64,000 nucleotides of DNA. Origin: Phenylobacterium sp. SCN 70-31 (GTDB taxonomy: Bacteria > Pseudomonadota > Alphaproteobacteria > Caulobacterales > Caulobacteraceae). This document shows, piece by piece, positions 48,604-55,821 of this stretch. Within the stretch, counting starts at the first letter, position 1. Each line of letters starts with the position of its first letter. The position numbers were made by a program, and so were the translations under genes. The stretch spans positions 1-64,000 of the forward strand of contig NZ_MEEX01000006.1 of the NCBI RefSeq assembly GCF_001724605.1, given 5' to 3'. Below the pieces are notes generated by a model. That model saw only the letters and a program-made list of their open reading frames with translations. It made no database searches and was not told where the DNA came from.

Positions 48604-48617
48604 GTTATCTAGACAAC
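48604..48617. promoter_or_regulatory. HutC-family-type operator, TonB receptor promoter
   Basis: GTTATCTAGACAAC is a near-perfect palindrome 87-100 bases upstream of the TonB receptor. On the reverse strand its core reads GTCTAGAT, one mismatch from GTNTANAC. It closely resembles the perfect site at 53922. Confidence 0.55.
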
Positions 48618-48680
48618 TTGCGGCGGCGAGACTTTCCTGCTTCGAAATCCTTTTAAAACCTGAAGCAATGATATGTGCAC

Positions 48681-48691
48681 TTGTATAGGCA
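48681..48691. promoter_or_regulatory. HutC-family-type operator, second copy at TonB promoter
   Basis: TTGTATAGGCA, also found exactly at 49780-49790, lies between two GTGCAC hexamers (48675-48680 and 48695-48700). The core GTATAGGC is one base from GTNTANAC. It is about 165 bases upstream of the TonB receptor ATG. Confidence 0.5.
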
Positions 48692-48713
48692 TCTGTGCAC
48701 GAATTTGGTGCGT

Positions 48714-48736
48714 CAAAAGCCTATCTATCAAATAGG
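48714..48736 (-). terminator. Weak terminator after the oxygenase gene
   Basis: On the minus strand a 5-bp hairpin CCTAT/ATAGG with a 7-base loop is followed by CTTTTG, 35 bases after the oxygenase stop. The stem is short and AT-rich, so efficiency is doubtful. Confidence 0.3.
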
Positions 48737-48770
48737 AATAAGCTTGGCCAGAGCCCCCGCCGCCCTTCCC

Positions 48771-49739
48771 CTAGGCGCCGATGGTGTTTTGTGACCGATA
48801 CTTGAAGGAGTCGTCGATCCGCCCGAGGATGTAGTCGCCTGCGGCCACGGGTTCATAGCGCGCCGACGCGCCCTTGAGGCCGAGATCGAGAGGATCGACC
48901 ACGGCGGAATAGTCCGGATCGTAGAAGGTGGCGATCGACATCCGCTTCTTTCCGGACCGGTTGACGACCCTGTGCGGCGTCGACGCGAACCGGTTGTTCG
49001 ACCAGCGCGCGAGAAGGTCGCCGACGTTGATGACGAAGGATCCGTCGATGGGCGGCGCGTCGATCCACTGGCCGTCCAGATTGCGCACTTCGAGGCCGCC
49101 GACATCGTCCTGCCAGAGCAGGGTGATGCAACCATAGTCCGTGTGCGGAGCCACGCCGAACTGATCGTCGCCCATCTGGGGCGGCTGAGGCGGATAGAAC
49201 ACCGCTTGGGTACGCTGCATCCGCTTCCGATAGCGGTCGGCGAAGAAGTCCGGGTCGATGTCCAGGCTGACGGCGACGGCGCGCAGAAGATCCTGGCCGC
49301 AGACGCCGATGGCCTCGTAGTAGGCGTAGAACGCTTCCTGCACCTGCGGCATGAACGCCGGCCAGTTGTTGGGTCCGCGCAGGGCCTGGCCGGCCAGGAC
49401 ATCTGGATCGTCGGCCGGCAGTTCGAGGCCGATGCCGAAGAACTCTTTGAAATCCGGCTTCTTGGCCTGGTACATCAAGGCCCCGCCGATCTCGTGCCAG
49501 CCACGGTGGATGCTGTTCACCGCGACCCGTCGCTTCTGCTCGGCGGGCAGATCGAAGAAATCCCGCATCGCCCCGACGGCCCGGTCGATGACCGCCTGCG
49601 GCACCCCATGGTTCGTGATGTAGAAGAACCCCGTCGCGGTGCACGCTTCGTGGATCTGCCGGGCGACGGCCGCCAGCCCGGCCGCATCGCCCGACCTCGC
49701 CGGCGCGAAATCGATGAGGGGAATTGCGGCGCTTGACAT
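48771..49739 (-). CDS. Isopenicillin N synthase family Fe(II)/2-oxoglutarate-type oxygenase
   Basis: A 322-aa non-haem iron oxygenase of the IPNS/2OG family. The 2-His-1-Asp facial triad is His199, Asp201 (PHTDYGCITLLWQD) and His256 (STPHRVVN); Arg266-x-Ser268 (KKRMSIATF) is the 2-oxoglutarate binding pair. The N-terminal DIOX_N domain carries IHEACTATGFFYITNHGVP. The substrate is unknown. ATG at 49739 has GGAGGAGG upstream; a HutC-type operator lies 39-54 bases upstream. The context of a desulfinase and sulfite exporter allows a role in oxygenating a sulfur compound. Confidence 0.88.
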   Translation of the reverse strand: MSSAAIPLIDFAPARSGDAAGLAAVARQIHEACTATGFFYITNHGVPQAVIDRAVGAMRDFFDLPAEQKRRVAVNSIHRGWHEIGGALMYQAKKPDFKEFFGIGLELPADDPDVLAGQALRGPNNWPAFMPQVQEAFYAYYEAIGVCGQDLLRAVAVSLDIDPDFFADRYRKRMQRTQAVFYPPQPPQMGDDQFGVAPHTDYGCITLLWQDDVGGLEVRNLDGQWIDAPPIDGSFVINVGDLLARWSNNRFASTPHRVVNRSGKKRMSIATFYDPDYSAVVDPLDLGLKGASARYEPVAAGDYILGRIDDSFKYRSQNTIGA

Positions 49740-49777
49740 CTGGACCTCCTCCGAAGGTCGAAGCCTAGGCATTGTTC

Positions 49778-49793
49778 AGTTGTATAGGCAACT
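49778..49793. promoter_or_regulatory. HutC-family-type operator, oxygenase promoter
   Basis: AGTTGTATAGGCAACT has perfect AGTTG/CAACT arms around TATAGG. The 14 bases TGTTCAGTTGTATA (49773-49786) recur exactly at 51684-51697 in the promoter of the desulfinase pair. The core GTATAGGC differs by one base from GTNTANAC. Confidence 0.65.
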
Positions 49794-49802
49794 TGAAAGA
49801 TT

Positions 49803-50537
49803 TTAGCTGGTGGCCGGCACCTGGTAGCGACTTCCGAGGCTGTAGCGGGATCCGGGGTAGACGAAGAAGCTCTTGGTGGCTGCGACCCCGTCCACCCAGG
49901 TTCGCCGCATGCGCAGCAGGCAGGCTTCGTCGGGCCCGACCCCCATCAGGGTCTGCGCGCGTTCGTCCGCGAGGGCTGCATAGAGGATCTGTTCGACCTC
50001 GGTCGCCGCGCCGACGTCCTGCAGATATCGGCCGGGCGTCATCTGGGTGAAGTCCTGCTCCAGGTAGTGCGGCGCGAAGGTGGGGTTCACGAACCGCTCC
50101 TCCAGCTGGATGGCCGAATCCTCCTCGAAGTGGACGACCACCGAGTGGAAGATCCGCGCGCCGACGTTCAGCTCGAATGTGGTCGCCAGTTCGATGTTGG
50201 TGCGGATGGCGCCCAACTCGACCACTTGAGCCCTGTGGTTGTTCCCGCGCTTGTGGATCTCCTCGCTGATGTCGCTGATGGAGACGAGGTCGGATCGTGG
50301 GGTTGGCGCGGCCACGAAACTGCCCACGCCCTGGAAGCGCTCGATCACCCCCTTGTCGGAGAGTTCCCGCAGGGCGCGATGGACCGTCATCCTCGATATG
50401 CCGAACCGCTCGACCAGCTCGTGTTCCGAGGGCAGGCGCGCGCCACGCGGCCACTCGCCGCTGGCGATCCGCGAGAGGATGTCTTCCTTCACCTGCTCGT
50501 AGAGCGGGGGCGATCTCGTCTTCGCTGCGGAGCTCAC
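49803..50537 (-). CDS. GntR family regulator, HutC/UTRA subfamily
   Basis: A 244-aa GntR regulator. The winged HTH is LPSEHELVERFGISRMTVHR followed by KGVIERFQGVGSFVA, and the UTRA effector domain fills residues 95-240 (FEEDSAIQLEERFVNPTFA, ACLLRMRRTWVDGVAATKSF). It is a paralogue of hutC in this window but not its duplicate. The start GTG at 50537 overlaps the stop of the M29-like gene (GTGA), so the two are coupled. Sites with the HutC core GTNTANAC occur at five or more promoters around it; it is the obvious candidate to bind them. Confidence 0.88.
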   Translation of the reverse strand: MSSAAKTRSPPLYEQVKEDILSRIASGEWPRGARLPSEHELVERFGISRMTVHRALRELSDKGVIERFQGVGSFVAAPTPRSDLVSISDISEEIHKRGNNHRAQVVELGAIRTNIELATTFELNVGARIFHSVVVHFEEDSAIQLEERFVNPTFAPHYLEQDFTQMTPGRYLQDVGAATEVEQILYAALADERAQTLMGVGPDEACLLRMRRTWVDGVAATKSFFVYPGSRYSLGSRYQVPATS

Positions 50538-51655
50538 GACGGCGCGCCTTCGAAACCCAGCGGCCGCGGGGTGGTGAACGACGCGGGGTCCAGTCCGAAG
50601 CTCTCGATCAGCGTGCGATTCTCCGGGCTTTCGAAAAACGCGAGCCGGCCCCGGTCCCAGACGATCTCGCCGTCCAGTTCTATGGTGGCGTCGAAGACCT
50701 GTCCGCAGACGTCGCCCGGCGCGTCGCCGCACATGTGAAAGTGCGTATAGCGAGGGCTTCCGAAGGCGATCCCGCTCCAGCGGTCGATATTGGCCAGAGC
50801 CGGAGCCGGGTAGTAGGTCGCCGGGTTCAGGCCGCAGTGCCAGGAGTTCAGGCTCAGGGCCTCGCCGCCGAACAGACCTGCCACGCGCGTGAGCTGCCGC
50901 TCGATCCTGGCGGCGAGCTCAGGCTCGGCGTCGATCCCGACGATCCGGCCGGCCTCGATCGTCAGTCGGACGGTCTCGGGCAGGGGGATCACGCTGTCGG
51001 GATAGTCGTGGATGTAGGTCGAGGTCAGGGCGTGGCTGACGGCGAGCACGCCGTTGGCCGCCGTCGCCGGAAAGGGCGGCAGGATCATCGCCGGGAAGGT
51101 CCGCACCGTGAAATCTCCCCCCGCGCGGGCGTCCTCGGGAACGATGCTCGCGGTCAGGTCGGTGCCGTTCGGACAGGTGATGCGATAGCTGCCGGCGGCC
51201 GCGAGCCGGCGCGACAGCCGGGCCTGCAGCTCGGTCATCAGCGCGAAGGGCGTCGTCGCGAACCGGTCTCCCAGGTACTCGAAGTCCAGGGCGTAGCACA
51301 TGGTCTTGGAGCCCACGCCCGGAAGGGGGTGGAAGCGAAGCTGGTCTCCGGCGCGCGTGAGGAAGATCACGTGGTCGGCTGCGCCGATGGCCGCCATCAC
51401 GTCCGCGGGCGTCTCGGCCGGTCCGGCCACCTGCGGCGCGGCCAGGAGGCGGGCTCTTGCGCCGAGCGCTTCTGCGGCGGCGGCGAGATAGGGGCCGAGA
51501 TCGTCGTCGTAGTGCCCGAGGCCGGGGGGCTCCGTGAGGAGCAGGACCTCGTCGCCGGGCCGGATCCGTGCACAATCGATCAGCAGGTTTCGGGCGCCTT
51601 CGGCCGCGGCCGTCTGTCGACCGCTGAGAGCGTCCATCGCCAAGATTTCATCCAT
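50534..51655 (-). CDS. M29 aminopeptidase/NicX-like metalloprotein
   Basis: A 373-aa protein with the fold signature of M29 aminopeptidases and the related 2,5-dihydroxypyridine 5,6-dioxygenase NicX. The N-terminal domain has LLIDCARIRPGDEVLLLTEP and IGAADHVIFLTRAGDQLRF; the second domain begins YRITCPNGTDLTASIVPED, followed by MILPPFPATAANGVLAVSHA. Candidate metal residues are in NSWHCGLNPATYYP and YTHFHMCGDAPGD, but the exact HxD pair of NicX is not evident. It could be a peptidase, an iron dioxygenase or something else. Divergent from the desulfinase across a 65-base promoter with a HutC-type operator. Confidence 0.65.
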   Translation of the reverse strand: MDEILAMDALSGRQTAAAEGARNLLIDCARIRPGDEVLLLTEPPGLGHYDDDLGPYLAAAAEALGARARLLAAPQVAGPAETPADVMAAIGAADHVIFLTRAGDQLRFHPLPGVGSKTMCYALDFEYLGDRFATTPFALMTELQARLSRRLAAAGSYRITCPNGTDLTASIVPEDARAGGDFTVRTFPAMILPPFPATAANGVLAVSHALTSTYIHDYPDSVIPLPETVRLTIEAGRIVGIDAEPELAARIERQLTRVAGLFGGEALSLNSWHCGLNPATYYPAPALANIDRWSGIAFGSPRYTHFHMCGDAPGDVCGQVFDATIELDGEIVWDRGRLAFFESPENRTLIESFGLDPASFTTPRPLGFEGAPS

Positions 51656-51683
51656 CGAGGGCTTGCCGAGACATATTCAAGTC

Positions 51684-51704
51684 TGTTCAGTTGTATATAC
51701 AGTT
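51684..51704. promoter_or_regulatory. HutC-family-type operator, desulfinase/M29 divergent promoter
   Basis: Contains the perfect palindrome TGTATATACA (51692-51701) whose core GTATATAC fits GTNTANAC exactly. It includes the 14 bases TGTTCAGTTGTATA shared with the oxygenase site at 49773. It lies midway between two divergent genes only 65 bases apart and could control both. Confidence 0.72.
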
Positions 51705-51720
51705 GTCAAGGCAGGTCCCG

Positions 51721-52761
51721 ATGTCCATCGACACCCTCTGGTTCACACGCTGTCCGGCGCCCACCGCGGCGTCCGTCGCGATCCGGAACGGCTGGCTGGC
51801 GGAGGAATTCCGCGGGGATGGAATCGACGTGCGGTCCCTGGCGTCCTCGAACGACCGCAACGTGCACCTGTCCCACTACAATCATACCCAGGCCAACTCC
51901 TTCAGGTTTGGCGGGTATGTGCCGCCGTTCGTGGCCGCATCCCGGGGATCGGACCTGAAGGTGCTGGGCGTCGCCTGGCCGGATCGCGCGGCGGCGCTCT
52001 ACGCCTTGCCCGAGTCCGGCGTTCGCGGGCCGCAGGACCTGCGTGGCCGCCGGTTCTCCCTGCCGCGGCGGCTGAACGACGACACCGACTGGTGGCGCGC
52101 CCTGGTCCTGGCCGGATACCGGCACGCGCTGGACCTGGCCGGGCTTTCGTTCGACGACGTCGAACTCGTCGAGATCGAGATCCGCCGCGCCTACGCGGAC
52201 GACGCCACCACGGGCGACGGCGCGGGCCAGTCCCTGTGGGGTGCGCGCAGCCAGTTCGCCGTGCAGCGGGAGGAGGTGCGCGCCTTGATGGCGGGAGAGG
52301 TCGACGTCCTCTACAGCGACGCGGCGATGGGGGCGATCCTGGACGCCTTCCTCGGTCTGACGACCGTCATGGATCTGGCGGCGCCCGAGCGCGAGGGGGA
52401 CACCCGGCATGGGCATCCTCTGGTGCTGACGGCCAGCGGCGCGCTGGTGGACGAACGCCCCGACATCGTGGCGCGCTGGCTGGCGAGGTTGCTCGACGCC
52501 GACGCCTGGGCGCGCAAGAACGTCGACGAGATGCGCCGCATCATCGCGGTGGACACCGGCCTGCCGGAGGACTTCGTCGAGGCGGCCTATTCAGACCGGA
52601 TCTACAGTCAGCTGGATGTGTCCCTCGACCCCGGCCGGGTCGCGCTGCTGCGCGCCAAATACGACCATCTCGTCGACGGGGGCTTCATACCGCCGGCGGT
52701 CGATTTCGACGCTCTGATCGCGTCCGGACCGCTGGACGCCGCCCGCGCGCTGCGGGGTTAG
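51721..52761 (+). CDS. DszB-like sulfinate desulfinase family protein
   Basis: A 346-aa protein with the type II periplasmic-binding-protein fold but no signal peptide. It resembles 2'-hydroxybiphenyl-2-sulfinate desulfinase (DszB), which splits an aryl sulfinate to phenol and sulfite. The catalytic residues of DszB (Cys27, His60, Arg70, Gly73) have counterparts: Cys11 in TRCPAPTA, His49 in RNVHLSHYNH, and Arg62/Gly65 in FRFGGYVPPF, with a 3-residue insertion between His and Arg. LDLAGLSFDDVELVEIEI matches the next DszB block. The substrate is unknown; an ABC-type binding protein is the alternative. ATG with AGG upstream. Confidence 0.75.
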   Translation: MSIDTLWFTRCPAPTAASVAIRNGWLAEEFRGDGIDVRSLASSNDRNVHLSHYNHTQANSFRFGGYVPPFVAASRGSDLKVLGVAWPDRAAALYALPESGVRGPQDLRGRRFSLPRRLNDDTDWWRALVLAGYRHALDLAGLSFDDVELVEIEIRRAYADDATTGDGAGQSLWGARSQFAVQREEVRALMAGEVDVLYSDAAMGAILDAFLGLTTVMDLAAPEREGDTRHGHPLVLTASGALVDERPDIVARWLARLLDADAWARKNVDEMRRIIAVDTGLPEDFVEAAYSDRIYSQLDVSLDPGRVALLRAKYDHLVDGGFIPPAVDFDALIASGPLDAARALRG

Positions 52762-52764
52762 CAT

Positions 52765-53814
52765 TCACACACCCCAGGCCTTGATCAGGCCGAGGGAAAG
52801 GCCTGCGATGAACAGCGACGCCGCGCCGGCCAGGACCAGCGGACGGAATCCCTTTCGCTTCAGGCGCGCGATGTCCACCTCGAGTCCCATCGCCGCCAGA
52901 GCCATGGTCATCATGAAGGTGACGACCTCGGCCGAGGTCCTCACGACCAGCGGGGGCAGGGGGATCAGGCTGGCGATCGCCACCATCCCCATGAAGCCGA
53001 AGAGGAACCACGGCGGGGCAGCGGCGGCGGCCGACGGCCCGGCCTCGCCCGACGCCCAGGTCCGCCGCGACGCCCAGGCGAAGACCAGAACCAGGGGCGC
53101 CAGGAGCACGACCCGGCTCAGCTTGGTGACCATCGCCGCCTCGCCCGCGGCCGGCCCGTTCTGGAAGCCGGCTCCAGCGACCTGCGCGATCTCGTGCACG
53201 GCGGCGCCCGTCCAGATTCCGTAGGCCCGGGGGGCGAGATCCAGCACGGCGGGCGTGAGCGGAAAGGCGAACATCGCCAGGGCGCCGAAGGCGGTGATCG
53301 CGGCGACGGCGTAGGCGGCGTCCTCGTCGTCGGCGCGGACGACGGTGTTGAACGCGGTGATCGCCGATGCGCCGCAGACCGAGACGCCGCCTGCGATCAG
53401 GACGGCGAAGCCGCGCTCGATGCCCAGGAGGCGCCCGAGCCACAGCGAGAACAGAAAGGTGGCGCCGAGCGCCGCGGCGGCCACGCCCAGGCCGGGCAGG
53501 CCGATCAGCGCGATCTGACCGACGGTGAACTGAAGGCCAAGCAGCACGATAGCCATACGGATCAGGCGTCTCTGACTGAATACGACGCCCGGTCGGGCGG
53601 GTTCGGGCACGCCGATCAGGTTCCGGATGGCCATGCCCAGGAGCATCGCGAGGATGAGCGGACTCAGCGCCTGAAGGCTCTCGACGGTTCTGAGGCCGAA
53701 CGCCGCCCAGGTTATGATGAGCGTGAGGACGACGCCCGGGGCGTAGCGGCGCGCCAGTCCGAGCCGCCCGTCGGCCGCATCCAGCGCCGGCTCCGGCGGT
53801 GTCGCGGGGGTCAT
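52765..53814 (-). CDS. YeiH-type putative sulfate/sulfite exporter
   Basis: A 349-aa integral membrane protein of the YeiH/UPF0324 'putative sulfate exporter' family, with about 10 hydrophobic segments. Typical parts are LSPLILAMLLGMAIRNLIG, RRLIRMAIVLLGLQFTVGQI, GGVSVCGASAITAFNTVV and GAAVHEIAQVAGAGFQ. In enteric bacteria YeiH goes with the sulfite-sensing regulator YeiE. Here it is convergent with the desulfinase (3 bases between), suggesting export of the sulfite that enzyme would release. Divergent from the M17 peptidase, with a perfect HutC-type site between. Confidence 0.85.
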   Translation of the reverse strand: MTPATPPEPALDAADGRLGLARRYAPGVVLTLIITWAAFGLRTVESLQALSPLILAMLLGMAIRNLIGVPEPARPGVVFSQRRLIRMAIVLLGLQFTVGQIALIGLPGLGVAAAALGATFLFSLWLGRLLGIERGFAVLIAGGVSVCGASAITAFNTVVRADDEDAAYAVAAITAFGALAMFAFPLTPAVLDLAPRAYGIWTGAAVHEIAQVAGAGFQNGPAAGEAAMVTKLSRVVLLAPLVLVFAWASRRTWASGEAGPSAAAAAPPWFLFGFMGMVAIASLIPLPPLVVRTSAEVVTFMMTMALAAMGLEVDIARLKRKGFRPLVLAGAASLFIAGLSLGLIKAWGV

Positions 53815-53921
53815 GCGTGGGCGCTCCGACCCGTGCGCGGCTCCGTTCGATGATCAGTCTGGTCGATCCGGCTGCGCGGCATGGGTCCCCCGTCAAGCCG
53901 TCATGCTCGACTGGTTGTCTG

Positions 53922-53939
53922 ATAATGTCTAGACATTAT
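53922..53939. promoter_or_regulatory. Perfect 18-bp palindromic HutC-type operator
   Basis: ATAATGTCTAGACATTAT is a perfect inverted repeat between the exporter (ATG 53814) and the M17 peptidase (TTG 54091). The core GTCTAGAC fits the HutC consensus GTNTANAC exactly. It is the best-formed member of the set of sites spread over 48.6-53.9 kb. Confidence 0.75.
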
Positions 53940-54090
53940 GGGCGGAGTCGGTCGCGATGCCCTGTCGCTGCACCTTTGCGCAGCGCCGGAGGAGGCCTAC
54001 GGAAGGAGATTCCGCACGGCGGCCCCGGTTTGGCCGCGACGCTTGGCGTGCCGCGCGGATATCGTGGCGGCCGGATGCAGGAGACACGGG

Positions 54091-55578
54091 TTGGACGTCG
54101 AGTTCTTGAGCGCGGCGGGGCCGCCGACGGGGCCGGGTGACGCCTTGGCGGTGGTCGTCTTCGAAGGGGGCGTGCTGTCCCCCCAGGCCGAGGCGCTGGA
54201 TGCGGGCTCGGGGCTGCTGCGGCAGGCGCTGGGCGGCCGGTTCACCGGCGTGCGGGGCGCATTGACCTTGCCGGCGTGTTCCGCCGCGGCCGGGGCCGCC
54301 GTCATCCTGATCGGCGCAGGGCGTGAATCGGACTGGAACCAGCGCGCGGCGGAGCGGGCCGGGGCGGAGGCGCTGCGCGCCGCCGAGGCGTTCGGCGCGC
54401 GCCGGCTGATCCTGGACTTCCCCCGCGGCGATCCAGCGTGGGCGGCCTTAGCCGCCTTCGGCGCAGCGCTTGCGGGCTACCGCTTCGAGCGGCACCGGAC
54501 GGTTCTGGACGCCGCGAAATCCGCGTCCCTGGCGCGCGTTGAAACCGTGTTCGAGGATGTGGCGGCCGTCCGGTCCGCCTTCGCCCCGCTGGATGCGCTT
54601 CGCGAGGGCGTTTTCTTCGCGCGGGACCTGATCTCCGAGCCCGCCAACGTACTCGGGCCCGTCGAGTTCGGGGACCGCCTTCTGTCGCTGGAGTCCCCAG
54701 GATTGTCCGTGGAGGTGCTCGCCGAAGACGAGCTGCGGTCGTTGGGGATGGACGCTCTGATCGGCGTGGGCGCCGGGAGCGCCGCGGGAACCCGCCTGGC
54801 GGTGATGCGCTGGGCCGGGGCCGACGATCCCGAGGCGGCGCCCCTTGCGCTGATCGGCAAGGGGGTGACGTTCGACACCGGGGGCGTTTCGATCAAACCC
54901 GCCGCCGGTCTCGAGGAGATGAAGTGGGACATGGGCGGCGCGGGCGCGATCGCCGGCGCGATGGTGGCCCTGGCGCGTCGCCGCGCCCGCGCCAATGTCG
55001 TGGCGGTCCTGGCGCTGGCCGAGAACATGGTCGACGGCGCGTCTCAGCGTCCGGGCGATGTCGTGCGTTCGATGTCGGGGCAGACGATCGAAGTGGTGGA
55101 CACCGACGCGGAGGGACGGCTGGTCCTGGCGGATGCGCTCTGGTACGCCCGCACGCGCTTCAAGCCCCGGGCGATGATCGATCTCGCCACCTTGACGGGC
55201 GCGGTGATGGTCGCGCTGGGCCAGGATTACGGCGGCCTCTTCTGCGAGGACGACGAGTTGGCGGACGCCCTGCTCTCGGCGGGGCGAAGCTGCGGTGAGC
55301 CCCTGTGGCGGTTGCCGATGCCCGAGAGCTACGATCGGCACATCGAGACGCCGTGGGCCGACGTCCGGAACGTGGCCCTGGGTATCGGGCGGCAAGGCGG
55401 GGCGAGCATCGCCGCCCGTTTCCTTCGTCGGTTCGCCGGCGACGGTCCCTGGGCCCATTTGGACATCTCCGCGCCGGTCTGGGATACGCGGGCGCCGGGG
55501 CTGGCGTCGGGGCCGGGGGTGAACGCGTTCGGGGTGCGTCTCCTGGACGAGTTGGTGCGCCAAAGCTTCGAGCCCTGA
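54091..55578 (+). CDS. M17 leucyl aminopeptidase family protein
   Basis: A 495-aa hexameric-type M17 zinc/manganese aminopeptidase. The signature region is LIGKGVTFDTGGVSIKPAAG and EEMKWDMGGAGAI, and the second metal motif VDTDAEGRLVLADAL (usually NTDAEGRL). The start is TTG at 54091 with AGGAGA 6 bases upstream, which gives the normal family length; an open ATG at 53938 would place the operator palindrome over the start. It may cleave a peptide or amide conjugate that feeds the neighbouring pathway; its regulation through 53922 is inferred. Confidence 0.87.
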   Translation: MDVEFLSAAGPPTGPGDALAVVVFEGGVLSPQAEALDAGSGLLRQALGGRFTGVRGALTLPACSAAAGAAVILIGAGRESDWNQRAAERAGAEALRAAEAFGARRLILDFPRGDPAWAALAAFGAALAGYRFERHRTVLDAAKSASLARVETVFEDVAAVRSAFAPLDALREGVFFARDLISEPANVLGPVEFGDRLLSLESPGLSVEVLAEDELRSLGMDALIGVGAGSAAGTRLAVMRWAGADDPEAAPLALIGKGVTFDTGGVSIKPAAGLEEMKWDMGGAGAIAGAMVALARRRARANVVAVLALAENMVDGASQRPGDVVRSMSGQTIEVVDTDAEGRLVLADALWYARTRFKPRAMIDLATLTGAVMVALGQDYGGLFCEDDELADALLSAGRSCGEPLWRLPMPESYDRHIETPWADVRNVALGIGRQGGASIAARFLRRFAGDGPWAHLDISAPVWDTRAPGLASGPGVNAFGVRLLDELVRQSFEP

Positions 55579-55770
55579 CGACGCCTCCTATCTCCAATCC
55601 CACCTGATCCTCCGTCCAGCCCGCCATCCCGGGCGGCCGCGCGCTCGACGTGTCCGTGGCGTCGCCACGGCGTGACCTTGGCGCGAAGCCAGGGCTTTCG
55701 CAGCCTTGCTGCGACGGAGCCGACAAGCCTCCCAACGCTATTGACGGAGATGTGCCTGGCGGAGATTATG

Positions 55771-55785
55771 GACCCAATAATGGAC
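55771..55785. promoter_or_regulatory. IclR-type operator half, esterase promoter (site 1)
   Basis: GACCCAATAATGGAC lies 37-51 bases upstream of the esterase ATG and resembles TCCAAATAATGGAA at 62089 (the IclR/MFS region). The AATAATGGA block is identical in both. It is centred 20 bases from site 2, two helical turns. Confidence 0.5.
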
Positions 55786-55790
55786 TATAG

Positions 55791-55805
55791 TTCCAAATAA
55801 CAGAA
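55791..55805. promoter_or_regulatory. IclR-type operator half, esterase promoter (site 2)
   Basis: TTCCAAATAACAGAA keeps the TTCCA/GAA ends of the perfect palindrome TTCCAT-TAT-ATGGAA at 62016. It sits 17-31 bases upstream of the esterase ATG. Together with site 1 this is a plausible tandem IclR binding region. Confidence 0.45.
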
Positions 55806-55821
55806 CATTCTGGGGAGATGC

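Noticed and set aside
51721-52761. Reading as an ABC-transporter substrate-binding protein
   Set aside because: No signal peptide and no ABC permease or ATPase gene nearby; the Cys/His/Arg pattern fits DszB instead.
53938-54090. ATG-started N-terminal extension of the M17 peptidase
   Set aside because: It would begin within the operator palindrome, lacks a ribosome-binding site and adds 51 residues without family resemblance.
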